A DNA stretch of 60,106 bases from Terramyces sp. JEL0728 (lineage: Eukaryota; Chytridiomycota; Chytridiomycetes; Rhizophydiales; Terramycetaceae), in contig JADIIU010000082.1 in NCBI GenBank assembly GCA_027603945.1, forward strand, positions 1 to 60,106, given 5' to 3'. How positions within the stretch are numbered: position 1 is the first letter of the stretch; the number at the start of each line of letters is the position of its first letter. Of this stretch, positions 30,961-41,492 are shown one piece after another. The notes under the pieces were generated by a model. That model was not told where the DNA came from and did not search any database. It saw only the letters and a list, made by a program, of their open reading frames with translations. The translations under genes were made by a program, and so were the position numbers.

Positions 30961-32850
30961 TTATACCATTTCTTCTTGTAGTTCCAGGTCCATAGGATCT
31001 CCAACTGCTTTGCCGCTCAGCAATTCTTCACATCTTTCGTGTAATTTCTGCGAAATGAACTGGGCTGATTCGGTTCTGAATAGTAACAGGATCCTCATTG
31101 CATCACAAGGTGGGAGAATGTGTTCAGGGATACGGCCAAGATCCAACTCGCCACCAACAATCGTAGCATCTTCCACCGAATCAGATAGGCTGTCTTTTTC
31201 ATCCTTCATGTCCATAACATTGCGATACATGTGGTTAAGCTGGTAGTGAGTACAGTAACCTAATTCCAAATGCAAGTCAATTCTACCAGGACGGATAAGA
31301 GCAGGATCCAGTAATTCTGGATGGTTGGTAGTCATGATGATAATGACACCATCGTTCAAAGTGTACCCATCCAAACAATTCAATAACGTGGACAATGAAG
31401 GGCCGCCAAACTTCATTCCGCCACCCAACCTTGGGCCAATAACATCCATACTCTTGTCGCTCTTTCCATCAGCCATATCTTCTCCGTCAGTAGAATCCTT
31501 TTCTTCAACTGGCGGCGGTGGTGGAGGTGGAGTAAGGTCTTTAAATAGACGAGAAAGATTGAAAGACTTTCTGGCGTGGACAATCGACGACTGGGCATCC
31601 ACATCTTCAAACACAGCAATAGAGTTCTTTGAAATGTTTGAGAATGCACTTTGCAGGGCAGCATCATTTTTGATTTCCTTGAGATTGACATAGTACAAAT
31701 TCTTTTTGTAGCTGGCAGAGATTGCATTTATCAAAGAGGTTTTTCCCGTTCCTGGTTTACCAGACAGTAAATAACCTCTACGATACGGCATGCCCATTCT
31801 GGTATAGAAATCTCTATCTTGCACAAATGTTTCAAGATCCTTTTTCAATAGTCTTTCTTGCGACCGGTCAAGGGACACTGCGCCAAGACCCCTAGAGACA
31901 TGGAGAGTATTCGACTGAGTCCAACCATTTTCAGGATCATATTCGTATCTATATCTTTCGTCAAAGTTATCCAGGTATCTCTTGTACAATCTGGTGATAC
32001 GCAACAGCCATTCGTGCATCTCTTCGATTGTGGTATCCGATGGAGCACTGCTACCGGCTTTTGGCACTTTTTGCACAATCAGAGAAGGCTCCGAATGGAT
32101 CTTTTCAGTTTGATTTCCTTTGTCAGTCTCTTCTTGGTCAAACCAAACCAAAAACTCTCTGCCTTCATGATGGATAGAGATTTTTGCATCATCCCTTGGC
32201 AACAAATTGTAATCCAGAACAGACATATCGTCCACATTTTCAACATGGTTGAATTGAGAAGTAACAGATTTCAGCAGTCCATCATCTTCGGCAATCGGAT
32301 TTTTCTCCAAGTATTTTTTCAAGGTATCTTTGGAAATATAGTCGTTCGTCACAATCATTCTATAATCTCCTACTTTTTGTTTACTGGATAGTTTCGAAAC
32401 CAACCACAACAAGGCTTCATAATGCGAATTGACTGTCTTGTCGCCCCAAGTTGTGATTCTGTGGTAATCCACCTTGATTGTTAGGGAATTGGTATTTGCA
32501 GGACTTGAATTTAAAAGGAACAGTTGCCCGATTTTCCCGCTCATACGTAGTAATGAAACAACTATTGTAGCGATTGTAGTAGTGACAAACATATCCACTG
32601 CAAAGATGCCAGTATTGATTCTAGCGCCGTATTTCACCGGAATCCAAGCAAGCAACATGGACTGTAGCTGCGAGGAAGAGAATAGCTCCACAATCGGCTG
32701 GAGTGCACCGTTATCTCCAATTTGTTCGTTGACCAAGGTTTGCAGATTTTTGACTGCAGATTGAATCCGTAGCAGCAGCAGTTTGAAGTGTTCGATCGGC
32801 AAAACCCTTTTCAGCAACTGCACTATGTTGATGTACTTTGCTATTGACAT
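30961..32850 (-). CDS. BCS1-like AAA ATPase, unit B
   Basis: Intact intronless second copy, also 629 aa because two length changes cancel: one Glu is lost from a Glu run near residue 241 and one Pro is gained in the poly-Pro run (7 instead of 6). Point differences include Asn/His near residue 21, Glu/Gly in the acidic loop and Ile/Val just before the MTTNHPELL motif. Walker A, Walker B and the arginine-finger region are unchanged, so the ATPase should be active. Confidence 0.85.
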   Translation of the reverse strand: MSIAKYINIVQLLKRVLPIEHFKLLLLRIQSAVKNLQTLVNEQIGDNGALQPIVELFSSSQLQSMLLAWIPVKYGARINTGIFAVDMFVTTTIATIVVSLLRMSGKIGQLFLLNSSPANTNSLTIKVDYHRITTWGDKTVNSHYEALLWLVSKLSSKQKVGDYRMIVTNDYISKDTLKKYLEKNPIAEDDGLLKSVTSQFNHVENVDDMSVLDYNLLPRDDAKISIHHEGREFLVWFDQEETDKGNQTEKIHSEPSLIVQKVPKAGSSAPSDTTIEEMHEWLLRITRLYKRYLDNFDERYRYEYDPENGWTQSNTLHVSRGLGAVSLDRSQERLLKKDLETFVQDRDFYTRMGMPYRRGYLLSGKPGTGKTSLINAISASYKKNLYYVNLKEIKNDAALQSAFSNISKNSIAVFEDVDAQSSIVHARKSFNLSRLFKDLTPPPPPPPVEEKDSTDGEDMADGKSDKSMDVIGPRLGGGMKFGGPSLSTLLNCLDGYTLNDGVIIIMTTNHPELLDPALIRPGRIDLHLELGYCTHYQLNHMYRNVMDMKDEKDSLSDSVEDATIVGGELDLGRIPEHILPPCDAMRILLLFRTESAQFISQKLHERCEELLSGKAVGDPMDLELQEEMV

Positions 32851-33015
32851 TTTTCAAGTTTCAAAGAATTGCACCCCTTAAATATTTTTTCACAAGGGAG
32901 ACCAAAGAAGGTTTCAGCAGTGACTACCATGACTCAGAAACGTACTAGGCAACCACAGGCCAAGATAAACTAATGGAAAGTTTATTCCAATGTTGCTTAT
33001 AAATTAAACCGAACC

Positions 33016-34045
33016 TCATCCCAGTTTGCGGGATAATAATTCATAAGTGAGAAAGATAACACCACTTGACGGTGCGCTTCTGGCAACAGTAATTCCAAAC
33101 CCTCTAAAGAACCCCCTGACGCCTTGTTGACGGTAGATTGACTTTGCGACAGTGCAGAAACTTTCGTTTTTGTGTAGCCCAGACTGGATCCTGCTCTTAA
33201 TTACATCTGATGGATATAAAGCTTGTTAGTAAATAGATACCTGCATTGTAGCTCATGCCAGCCAGTGCCCCAGCACCCATCAGTTGCCAAGCAGACAGGT
33301 CATGTTTTTTAGTTCCTTTTGGCGACATCTGAATCATCTTTTTAACACTCATTTCATATACACCTTGATTAATACCAAATACCAAACCAAGCAGCACCGC
33401 CAGCGACTTCTCTTAGGACCGTGCCTGTATGTCCTCTGTATAGTCCCGACACCCCTTCGTTCCTGATGATATGTCTAAAGAGAGAGAGTGCACCACGGTG
33501 TCTTTTACCGCCAGCAGCTAGTTCAGGAAGGTAATCCTGCATTTGCAATCTACATTTCAGCAATTCGACTGGTGTAAGGACGTAAGACACTACTGCTCCT
33601 GACAACCCACCTGCAAAGCACAGCTGAGTGGTTGAAAGTGGATCAGCTTCCTTTGTTCCAGTCCCAAATCTAATCAATTGCTGGATTTGGCTATAAGCCA
33701 AAAACAATACCGCATTCTCCGCCATCGACCCTACAAGCGGAGCTGAAATTCCCTGTCATTAGAGCCCTGGTACCGTATAGAACCCAGCGAATCCTTCCGT
33801 TTTGATGATGCTTCGAATGCAAGTCCACAGACTTTGATTTGGTTGCGTTTGCAAATGCACTTTAATGGTATCGAATGGGTATTCAACTAGCTTGCCAGTG
33901 AATCCAGAAATCTGCACAATTAGCTTTGCATTACCGATCCAAAAACCAAGTCTCCTAGTCGCGAATCCTGTTTGATTTTTACTTCTGGGGCAACAGCAAT
34001 GGCTGTCAGAGTAGTCGCTCTATCCTTCCTTTGTGATAGTTCCAT
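33016..34045 (-). CDS. ORT1: Mitochondrial ornithine carrier (Ort1-like), unit B
   Basis: Intact second copy (315 aa) with introns at 33912-33934, 33753-33773, 33364-33382 and 33222-33240. The intron at WFG|VYE is one base shorter than in unit A (19 versus 20 nt) yet keeps GT, TTAAT and AAG, so the splicing machinery tolerates the change. All three carrier signature motifs are unchanged. It is closely similar to the third carrier gene at 45417-46445, which lies outside the duplication. Confidence 0.87.
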
Positions 34046-34489
34046 ACACTGTTTGAGTAGTGTCCGGTAATTTTCGGTTGTAATTTAGGAACTCTTAGTG
34101 GTCTGCAATTTTTTTATAGTGATACAGAGTTGTGGCTGAGGGTGGAACAAAAGGGTGGAAAATGTAAACCGAACCTGTACAAGGTGCGAGCACGACAGCA
34201 GATATCCATTGGTGCTAAATTGCAAATGTCCGCCAAGTAATTCATACCAGGTGCAGATCTGCTGGACATTTTTTATCTTGTATTTTGGAGACCAAACAAT
34301 CCACTGTCACAAGACATAAAACACAATAGCACTCACCCGTCTTGTTTGGCTAATCAAATTGATCTTCTGTTCCGCTTTTTCATTTTTCAATTTTTTGTTT
34401 TTGATCTGCTCTTAATGTATGTTTACTCTTCTTCCTTCTTCAATTCCGCTCCTTTGTCCTTTATATCTTTTTCTTATTCTTAGCTTATC
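34046..34489. promoter_or_regulatory. Divergent upstream region between ornithine carrier and 3-KH gene, unit B
   Basis: A 444-bp copy of the unit A region 22065-22509, with the same pyrimidine-rich leader before the 3-KH ATG. A few substitutions and a one-base shorter T run near 34270 are visible. No RNA gene or ORF was recognised. Confidence 0.45.
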
Positions 34490-35672
34490 ATGGAAGACAA
34501 AAAATCGCCAAAGAAACGACACCTGGAAGACGACGATGATCTGGATACGAGGAAGCGGCAAGCACAGGAAGAACTAAGCGACAAGGGGACTCCGTACTAT
34601 TCCTCAAAGGACGATTCTCACCACAAGGGCGAGAGCAAGCAAATCAAGATGCGAGCTCTTGTTTCCACCAGAGAAGCAGGAATCATTATCGGAAAGGGAG
34701 GTGGACATGTTGCGGAGATTAAAGATTTAACTGGTGTAAAAGTGATGGTGACTCCTCAAGTTCAAGGAGTTTCTGACCGTATTATGACTGTTCTTGGTCC
34801 TCAGAATAACCTTGGAAACGCAATGAACATGGTCGTTACCAGGCTAATCGAAAAAGCAGATTACAATGACCGCGACTCCAAGGAAAACCAGATTACTTTA
34901 AGAATACTGGTTCCTAGTCAAAAAATGGGCAGCGTCATTGGGAAAGGAGGTGCTAAAATCAAAGAGCTACAATCGGTTACTGGTGCCACAATATTTACAC
35001 ATAATGAGAATCTTGGGAATTCAAATGAAAGGATTCTGAACGTAATTGGTGATGCAAATCAAATGGTTGACGCCTGGGAGGAACTGTCGCATATTTTTGG
35101 CGACTATCATCTAAGGAGAGATGTAGAACAGTGTATATTATACGAACCAGGCAGATCCCAAACAAACTACAATAGTCCACCGCCAACCTATCCAACTGCC
35201 CAACCATTGAACCAGGCTCAGCTGTTGCAAATGGCAGAGTTGTATGCAAATTATTATCCTCAACTCCAAATGATGGCTCAAATGCAGGGCTATCAGATTC
35301 CAGTTCCTTTTGTACAACCCCAACTTTCTTTTCCAGCTTATTCTTCGTCTTATTCTGCACCTTATTCCCCTTCTATTCCCCAAGCAAAGAGTCCAGACAC
35401 AAACACCACGCCTCAAACTCAGGAAATGACTATTCCGGCTGATTTAGTTGGAGCGATTATTGGAAAGAATGGCTCTAAAATTAAGGAAATCAGGAGCACT
35501 TCTGGTAGTCAGGTTATCTTTGATTTAAAAATAGGTAAAGTTTGCAGATCCCGTAGAAGGTTCACCAACAAGGACGGTGTGGATCATTGGCTCTCCAGAA
35601 AATAATGCGAGAGCGATATATATGCTTCATGCTAGAGTGGAAGCAGAGAAAATACGATATGGTAAAAACTAA
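34490..35672 (+). CDS. Three-KH-domain RNA-binding protein (Hek2/Rnc1/PCBP type), unit B
   Basis: Intact second copy, 386 aa, with one intron at 35513-35534 (22 nt; 21 nt in unit A because a T run differs by one). It has three extra codons (Asn-Thr-Thr) in the linker before KH3 relative to unit A. All three KH loops are identical. In this copy the unspliced frame happens to be open through the intron, which yields a false longer ORF with a different tail; the spliced tail (KFADPVEGSPTRTVWIIG) is the one that completes KH3. Confidence 0.9.
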
Positions 35673-35730
35673 ATAAATTCGCTTGATTGGTATATTTATA
35701 TACAATATTTGGACCAAGCTGCCGTACCAA

Positions 35731-36747
35731 TTATTCTTTAGATCCCCTTCCACTTCTTAATCTACCGCTAGTAACAAATGACGGGAAATAATAGCCTACC
35801 TAAAATCAATTATAGCTACCAAGTATTCGTAATGTTTTTGTACCCGATCAACACGAATACCTGATCTAGTCAAACTCTGGAGCATGTCTTCCACATCCTT
35901 GTCCAGTACTTCAAGTGATAAGTAAACCCCTTCTTCAGACTTTTCCAGTATTTCTTGAAACAGAGGAATAGGTTCATCGTCATCGTAAAGAGTATGTGCT
36001 GAATCCGAATGTTTTGCCAATGAATTTACGATATATTCCAAGTTGTGTCTATCTCTTGCAAGTTCTTCAGGGTTATCTGACGTTGGCCCATAAGATCTTT
36101 TCGGCAAGATTTGCTTGAGTTGCCGAGGCGATTGAGAGCCTCGGTAGGATATAGGAGAATTTGTGATTGTTTTGCCAGATAGCGGAGATTCTATTGGGGT
36201 ATACGTTGGCTTCAAATCTACAGGATTCTCAAGGTCTACATTTACATTAATAGCCAACTTTCGCTTTTTTGGTTGAGGACCAGAGCCAAGATCCTTTGTC
36301 TTTCCTCTAGTATTTCTGGAAGGCTTTTCTTGTTCGCAATCTGATTCTTCGGTGGAAACTGGCTCCTGTTTATTGGCATCAAGCTGTTTGAGACTTTGCC
36401 GTCTGGGTCGTTCTTGGATAGTTTGCTTTTCTTGTATATGTACAATATCCGGCTGTTGCTCGCAGATCATTTCAATAATTTTGGATTTGGAGTCAAAAAT
36501 ATGATCTAGTTTAATCAGCAAGCGTTTGTTTTGGTCATTTGGAAGTAGTTCTTCGATTGAATTTACTAGATCTTCATAGTCAAGTCTATATTAACACCAG
36601 AGACCTCTTTTTTGAGTATTTCTTGAACAAGAGGACGATCATTGCATAGGTATCTTTATCGGATCCAAGGACTCCTTCTACTGATTGAAGCCAGCTTTGG
36701 GTGATCTCTAAAACGGCAGCGCTCTCTTGCATTTTGGGTAAAGTCAT
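35731..36747 (-). CDS. Unassigned protein with PAH-like N-terminus, unit B
   Basis: Intact second copy (321 aa) of the gene at 23741-24757, introns 36586-36604 (19 nt) and 35768-35799 (32 nt). Amino-acid differences are few (for example Asn/Lys at residue 5, Ala/Val in SEEG(A/V)YLSLEV, Thr/Ala near the end). No known family is recognised beyond the PAH-like N-terminal helices. Both copies are complete. Confidence 0.7.
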
Positions 36748-36943
36748 TCTGAGTCTTTATCATTGTCACACTACAGTCACGTGTTTGCGGACTGAGTTAC
36801 AGATCGAAATGCAGATTATACAACCTTACTGGCCCATCGATATTAATAGCCAATCTCTCTATTCACCTAAATATTCATTACATTTCTCACGTTTTGGTGG
36901 CCACTTTTAAATGTTTCAGTAGTTTAAATTTTTCACATTTTCA

Positions 36944-38599
36944 ATGGCGAATGCATTTGAAATAGCAATTCGACAAGCTACAGAAAGCGTAAGGATTGCC
37001 GAAGAGAGACTGGCAACTTTTATGAATAGCAACCCAAATGACTATAGCAGTGCTGGATTTTTAACACTCTCTGGCATGGTAACAAATGCACAAATAACAC
37101 TTCAAGTTCTCGCAGCACAGAGCAGAGGTATTGTGAAATGTTTAACAACAGAGCATAGAATTACTTTACACCAGTATTTGCAAATAATTCCTCCTCCCCC
37201 AAATTATGCAAGAGCTTTACCAGGACCTTCTTCAACTATACCAGAGGATGTCAGAAACCCGCAGCTTACAGAGTATTGGGAGCAGTTTGAAGAGGATGTC
37301 ATGCGGTTTATACAGAATGACATTGAACCTAATACAGAATTAGTTATACCACCTGTATTTGAAAACATTCGCACAACTATCACATCGGAAATTCCAATGC
37401 TTCAATCCTTTATATCAAGCAATCTCTTTGAAACAGTGACTCTCCATATGGATTGTAAAGTCATTACTTCAGAATATGGCAGGTCAGTCGGCGATACAGA
37501 CAGTCATATTGAAAAGAATGTTATTGAAATGAATGGTGATGTAAATACTAAGGTTGTCCTGGTAAATGAATACAAAGGTAAATGGACCCTCAATCCCGAA
37601 TGGTTTCAAGATGGAAGGATAGATATGTTTGTTGGCAAAGAGCTTCTCTTAGGAACAAACCACAATTTTATCAGAAATGCTGTTAACCAAATTTACTACT
37701 ATATGACTATAAACCATCTGCAGTATGGAACCTTAACCTCATTTGAACATACTTTCTTTTTAAAGCGGGTTAAAGTAGAGGATGCTTGCGATGGTTTGGA
37801 AACACTAGTGATTTCGAAAGGCATTCCATACAATTCCACCAATCCGACTATATTACAATGCATTGCATATATTTTGTCATTGGCAGATGGTGCTCCCTTC
37901 TCTTCTCCACCAACATCTCCTGTAAGAATGCAATCGGTTTCTTTACCCAGAGAAGTTAACAGAGAGTCTTCAACTGTTGGTAGATATAACACCCTTGCAT
38001 CCAGAATTAATTCAGTTACAAATATCCAACATTCAAGTCAATATGATTCTCAACCAAACTCCGGAACTGATTTAACCCTCACTTTGACCGAAAATAATAC
38101 AAAAGACAATGAATCTCACTTCTCTTTGGAGGATTTCAGTATCAAATCAATCTTGGGATATGGAAGAACAAAGGTCTACTATGAAGCAAAACATCAATTA
38201 GCTCTTAAAGCAATTGACTTGTGGAAGCAGTCACATTTGCTCCCTGAATTACAAAACGAGGTTCAAGTATATAATTTACTTTTTGATTTGCAAGGTATAG
38301 GCATCCCTCAAATGGTTTTGCATGGTTATTGGGAAGGTGGAATGTATTGTTTGGGGTTTTCAATGTGTGGTAATGTTCCTCAAACACTCACGGAATCACA
38401 AAAGCAATCTATTTTATCAACTATTGACGCAATACACTCTCGCGGAATACTGCATAACGATATAAAAAAGGACAACATGTTGGTTGATGAAAATGGTAGT
38501 GTGTTTTTGATTGATTTTGGATTTGCTACCCAAAATGCATCAAAAGACAAACAGGAATATGAAAGAAAACAGTTGGTGAGATGCATTGAATGTCTATAA
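36944..38599 (+). CDS. Crinkler-like C-terminal protein kinase, intact copy
   Basis: Intronless ORF of 551 aa. Residues 1-310 form an unrecognised helical N-terminal region; a Ser/Thr-rich low-complexity linker follows at about 315-395. The kinase domain has a glycine loop (LGYGRTKVYYEAK), the ATP Lys in LALKAIDLW near 421, the catalytic loop LHNDIKKDNML near 503 and LIDFGFA near 523. The HxD-x-K-x-x-N spacing and the abrupt end soon after DFG resemble the minimal RIO/CRN-D2-type kinases common in oomycetes, Rhizophagus and Rozella, where they occur in host-directed Crinkler families. No signal peptide or LFLAK motif is seen, so effector status is an inference. Lack of introns contrasts with most neighbours. 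Confidence 0.75.
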   Translation: MANAFEIAIRQATESVRIAEERLATFMNSNPNDYSSAGFLTLSGMVTNAQITLQVLAAQSRGIVKCLTTEHRITLHQYLQIIPPPPNYARALPGPSSTIPEDVRNPQLTEYWEQFEEDVMRFIQNDIEPNTELVIPPVFENIRTTITSEIPMLQSFISSNLFETVTLHMDCKVITSEYGRSVGDTDSHIEKNVIEMNGDVNTKVVLVNEYKGKWTLNPEWFQDGRIDMFVGKELLLGTNHNFIRNAVNQIYYYMTINHLQYGTLTSFEHTFFLKRVKVEDACDGLETLVISKGIPYNSTNPTILQCIAYILSLADGAPFSSPPTSPVRMQSVSLPREVNRESSTVGRYNTLASRINSVTNIQHSSQYDSQPNSGTDLTLTLTENNTKDNESHFSLEDFSIKSILGYGRTKVYYEAKHQLALKAIDLWKQSHLLPELQNEVQVYNLLFDLQGIGIPQMVLHGYWEGGMYCLGFSMCGNVPQTLTESQKQSILSTIDAIHSRGILHNDIKKDNMLVDENGSVFLIDFGFATQNASKDKQEYERKQLVRCIECL

Positions 38600-38725
38600 C
38601 TTTCTGAATATATTGGCAGAATAATGAAATTTAGGGATACATTTATCATTTAAAATTTATTCAATAATCAGGATTCACAAATTTGGAAACGCTGAAATCA
38701 GATTCTAAAGTCGAATGATTTTAAT

Positions 38726-39025
38726 TTACACTTTAGATTTGAACAAAAGCTTTACATATTGGAGTTGGTCTGTCTTTGAAAAAAGACTGTCTAAATTTTG
38801 TAGTTCTAGTAAGTTGACTGGCGGAGGGCAGTTGAGGTTGTATAAGGCTGGGAGGTGTCTAATTTCATTTCGATTGAGCACAGCGGAAACTATTTCTTGT
38901 TGGCATGTCCGTTCCGGATACGCAGGATTAACACAGTCCAATTGGAAAGTAATAGAGTTGGGAATGCAAATTTCTAAGCAGAATAAAAGTTGAGTGACAG
39001 TTGAACATGGAAAGAATAAAGACAT
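38726..39025 (-). CDS. Possible small Cys-rich protein, 99 aa
   Basis: An intronless frame lies in the 434-bp spacer between the kinase gene and the ABC transporter, convergent with the kinase. The start (MSLFFPCSTVTQLLFCLEIC) is hydrophobic and could be a signal peptide or anchor, and the rest is Leu/Asn/Cys-rich (NEIRHLPALYNLNCPPPVNL) with a leucine-rich look. No family is recognised. It may be chance, but the spacer has no other content, and it starts only ten bases before the ABC transporter stop. Confidence 0.3.
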   Translation of the reverse strand: MSLFFPCSTVTQLLFCLEICIPNSITFQLDCVNPAYPERTCQQEIVSAVLNRNEIRHLPALYNLNCPPPVNLLELQNLDSLFSKTDQLQYVKLLFKSKV

Positions 39026-39034
39026 TTTTATTGG

Positions 39035-41337
39035 CTAAATTAATGTACGCTTAGCATTGCCCATCTCTTCTGTGGTTTTTACAGACAATCCAAGCTCCTT
39101 GTTGATATCAGTCAAGCGTGCTTGCAATCCGTCTAATTCAGATATTTGTTTTTCAAGCTTACGGGCTTCGGATTCAACAGACTGTGCAAGGGATTCAAAT
39201 GTTCCAATTTGTTTGAATTCCCAGCTCTTTCCTTTGGCACCTTCACCGATTTTTAGCAAATATGGATGGTATTTGAACAAGGATGGACGGTGAGAAATTG
39301 TAATCAATGTAATTCCTTGTTCTTTTGCGGAATTATACATCAACGCTTCAACATCAGTAGACACTGCAGAAGTAGCTTCATCGAGAACGGCAAATCTAGG
39401 TTTGTGATAGAATAATCTTGCTAATTGCATTCTTTGTTTTTCACCTTGTTCAGAAACAATTACCTCCAGAAAATACATCTTTCCACTCTTTAATTGCTTC
39501 CCATCCACCTTCTCTTGCTGGTATATAATCTAGATAAACAACCTTTAAAATTTCAGCAAGTTCTTCATCGGTTCTACCCGCGGATTTCATTTCTTCAACA
39601 GTATGTGGATAAATGACTTGTTCTCGTAACGTTCCAATTGCCAAATATGGTCTTTGTGGAACATAAAAGATACTGTCCAAATCTGGCTTTGTAATTTCTC
39701 CGGAAAAGTGGGGCCAGAGTCCTGCTAACACTCTGAGGATGCTTGATTTTCCCGACCCATTTGGTCCAGTAATCATTAAATGCTCACCAGGTGCGATTTT
39801 CACAGATAGCTTGTCAATCAACGAAGAATCACCCATTGGAGTGACAATATCGGTTGCGTCAAAGCTTACCACTGGCATTAATTTAATAGTACCGTCATTA
39901 TCAATATTCAACTTTCCTTTAATTTCATCGAGGGTGTATACAGGGTCAGTAACAGTATCCGGCTGCAAGTAGCGATTTGCTTTCAAGTCTTCAAACACGC
40001 GCAACATGTTGTACACTCTATAAGTATAGCCAGCCAATTCAGACAATTCCTTGTACGAATACATGACTCTGCCACCGGCATCAGCGAGGGAAACCATCAA
40101 TCTACATTAGGTTTAAATACCTCTTATTTGTAATGAATCGCTGGGTTCTACTTCCAGTTTTTGCATCGCTTATTGAAATTGAAGCTCCTTCAGACGACAT
40201 TTGCATTGTTGTTTCCAACAATGCTTCTTCTCTTTTAGTTCTTCCGCCAGCTCTGTCAGGGAAAAAGACTGGAATACTTGCCATAATCAAACCAACAGCA
40301 GACCAAGTGTACTTGACTATAAAGTCTTCCATCATGTTGTAAGTAATGCGAATTTGATCTAGAATCAACAAAAAAGTACAAATGTAGTTAATATGCTTGA
40401 TAAGTCTCGCATAGGTCTTGTCCAAGATGGATTTTTCAAGTTCTTCTCCGTTGTAGAATCCAATTTCTTCAGCATTGGTTATCAAACGAGAATGAGCACT
40501 TCGGAAATCACCTTCCAACTTTGCTTCTTCTGCTGCCAATTTACCAAATGGTGGTGTGATTGCCCGCAAAATAGTCGCAGTAATAACATAATTGAGCGTT
40601 AACCCCCACATTCCACTTAAACCGATACTTCGTCCAAGCTGATAATTGAAAATGACGATATCCAACATTGGTTTTCCGAGGTTAGAGTACAGGTTTGCTA
40701 ATGCGGTACAAAATCTGTTGATATCAGTGGTAATCAATTGGTCAGCACCATCAATACGGTTATCCAAGTTGATTGCTTTGTAGTAAGTGTTTTCAGACAT
40801 GTATAAATCGTGTACATGCTTGGTTAGTTTGGTGCGAAGCGAAAGCGCAAGTTTAGATTGCAGGTATCTAATCATACTGTTGGTGTAAGTCGCTGGTAAT
40901 GCAATTGTCATGAAAATTGCCAAAGTTCGTAGAAATGAACGTCCATCTCCGGCAACCATATCCTTGACAATTCTTCCATCAATACGGGCTACGACTACAG
41001 TCAAGTACGTCCTCATAATGAGAAAGAAAGTATGCAATGCTAAAATCCCAACCGTTCCAGACTTCCATGATGGAATACAAATTCTGAGAATATATTTCAA
41101 TTGATAGTAAAACTTTTTATCCACTCCAACCTATGATTAACTTGGCTTACTTTGAGAATGTTTTTGTTGATTCGCAACGGGCCCTCCGATTCTTGCGATT
41201 TAACTTTATGTTTCCTTGAAAGCACTTTTCGGAGAAAGTAAAAGCCAATACCTCCTGCCGCAGCTGCTTTACTGATATGCGATAATATCCGCTTCTGCTC
41301 TCTGATAGTTAGATTTACTTTACTGAGTGATGGACAT
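39035..41337 (-). CDS. ABCD-type (peroxisomal) ABC half transporter
   Basis: Four introns (41302-41323, 41131-41150, 40102-40120, 39445-39463; 19-22 nt) give 740 aa. The first exon is only 14 nt. An N-terminal [10 protein letters not shown] segment precedes a transmembrane domain with the ABCD hallmark [20 protein letters not shown] and the EAA-like loop region. The nucleotide-binding domain has Walker [10 protein letters not shown] near 503, signature SGGEKQRMQ and Walker [11 protein letters not shown]. This is the ALD/PMP70/Pxa family that imports very-long-chain or other acyl-CoAs into peroxisomes. The fourth intron interrupts the ABC signature motif. A coiled C-terminal tail follows. Two thioesterases of the peroxisomal type are encoded 11 kb away. 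Confidence 0.93.
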
Positions 41338-41492
41338 TTGAAAAGTGGGAAAACTGGCGGCTACATGTGACAGAAACCCAACATGATTTTGAAATGCTGC
41401 AATAATAGAGACTGAAAAATGAATCTGAATCGCATTTTAAATACTGCTAATTTTATTTTATGATTTTTTTACTAATCATTTTTGAAATTCTA

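Larger units (their letters stand above)
25883..37872. repeat. Segmental tandem duplication, unit B (11,990 bp)
   Basis: Second copy of the unit at 13891-25882, directly adjacent and in the same orientation. Its right edge is at 37872, after which sequence (TTTGTCATTGGC, the rest of the kinase gene) is unique. The join between units at 25882/25883 is CATTGCATATAT|AATAATTTAATC with no bases shared between the two parent breakpoints. The offset between copies moves between 11,992 and 11,980 bp through small indels. Confidence 0.97.

Noticed and set aside
34490..35605. Continuous 371-codon reading of the unit B 3-KH gene
   Set aside because: The last 30 codons come from reading through a 22-nt intron; splicing completes the KH3 domain and gives the same end as unit A.
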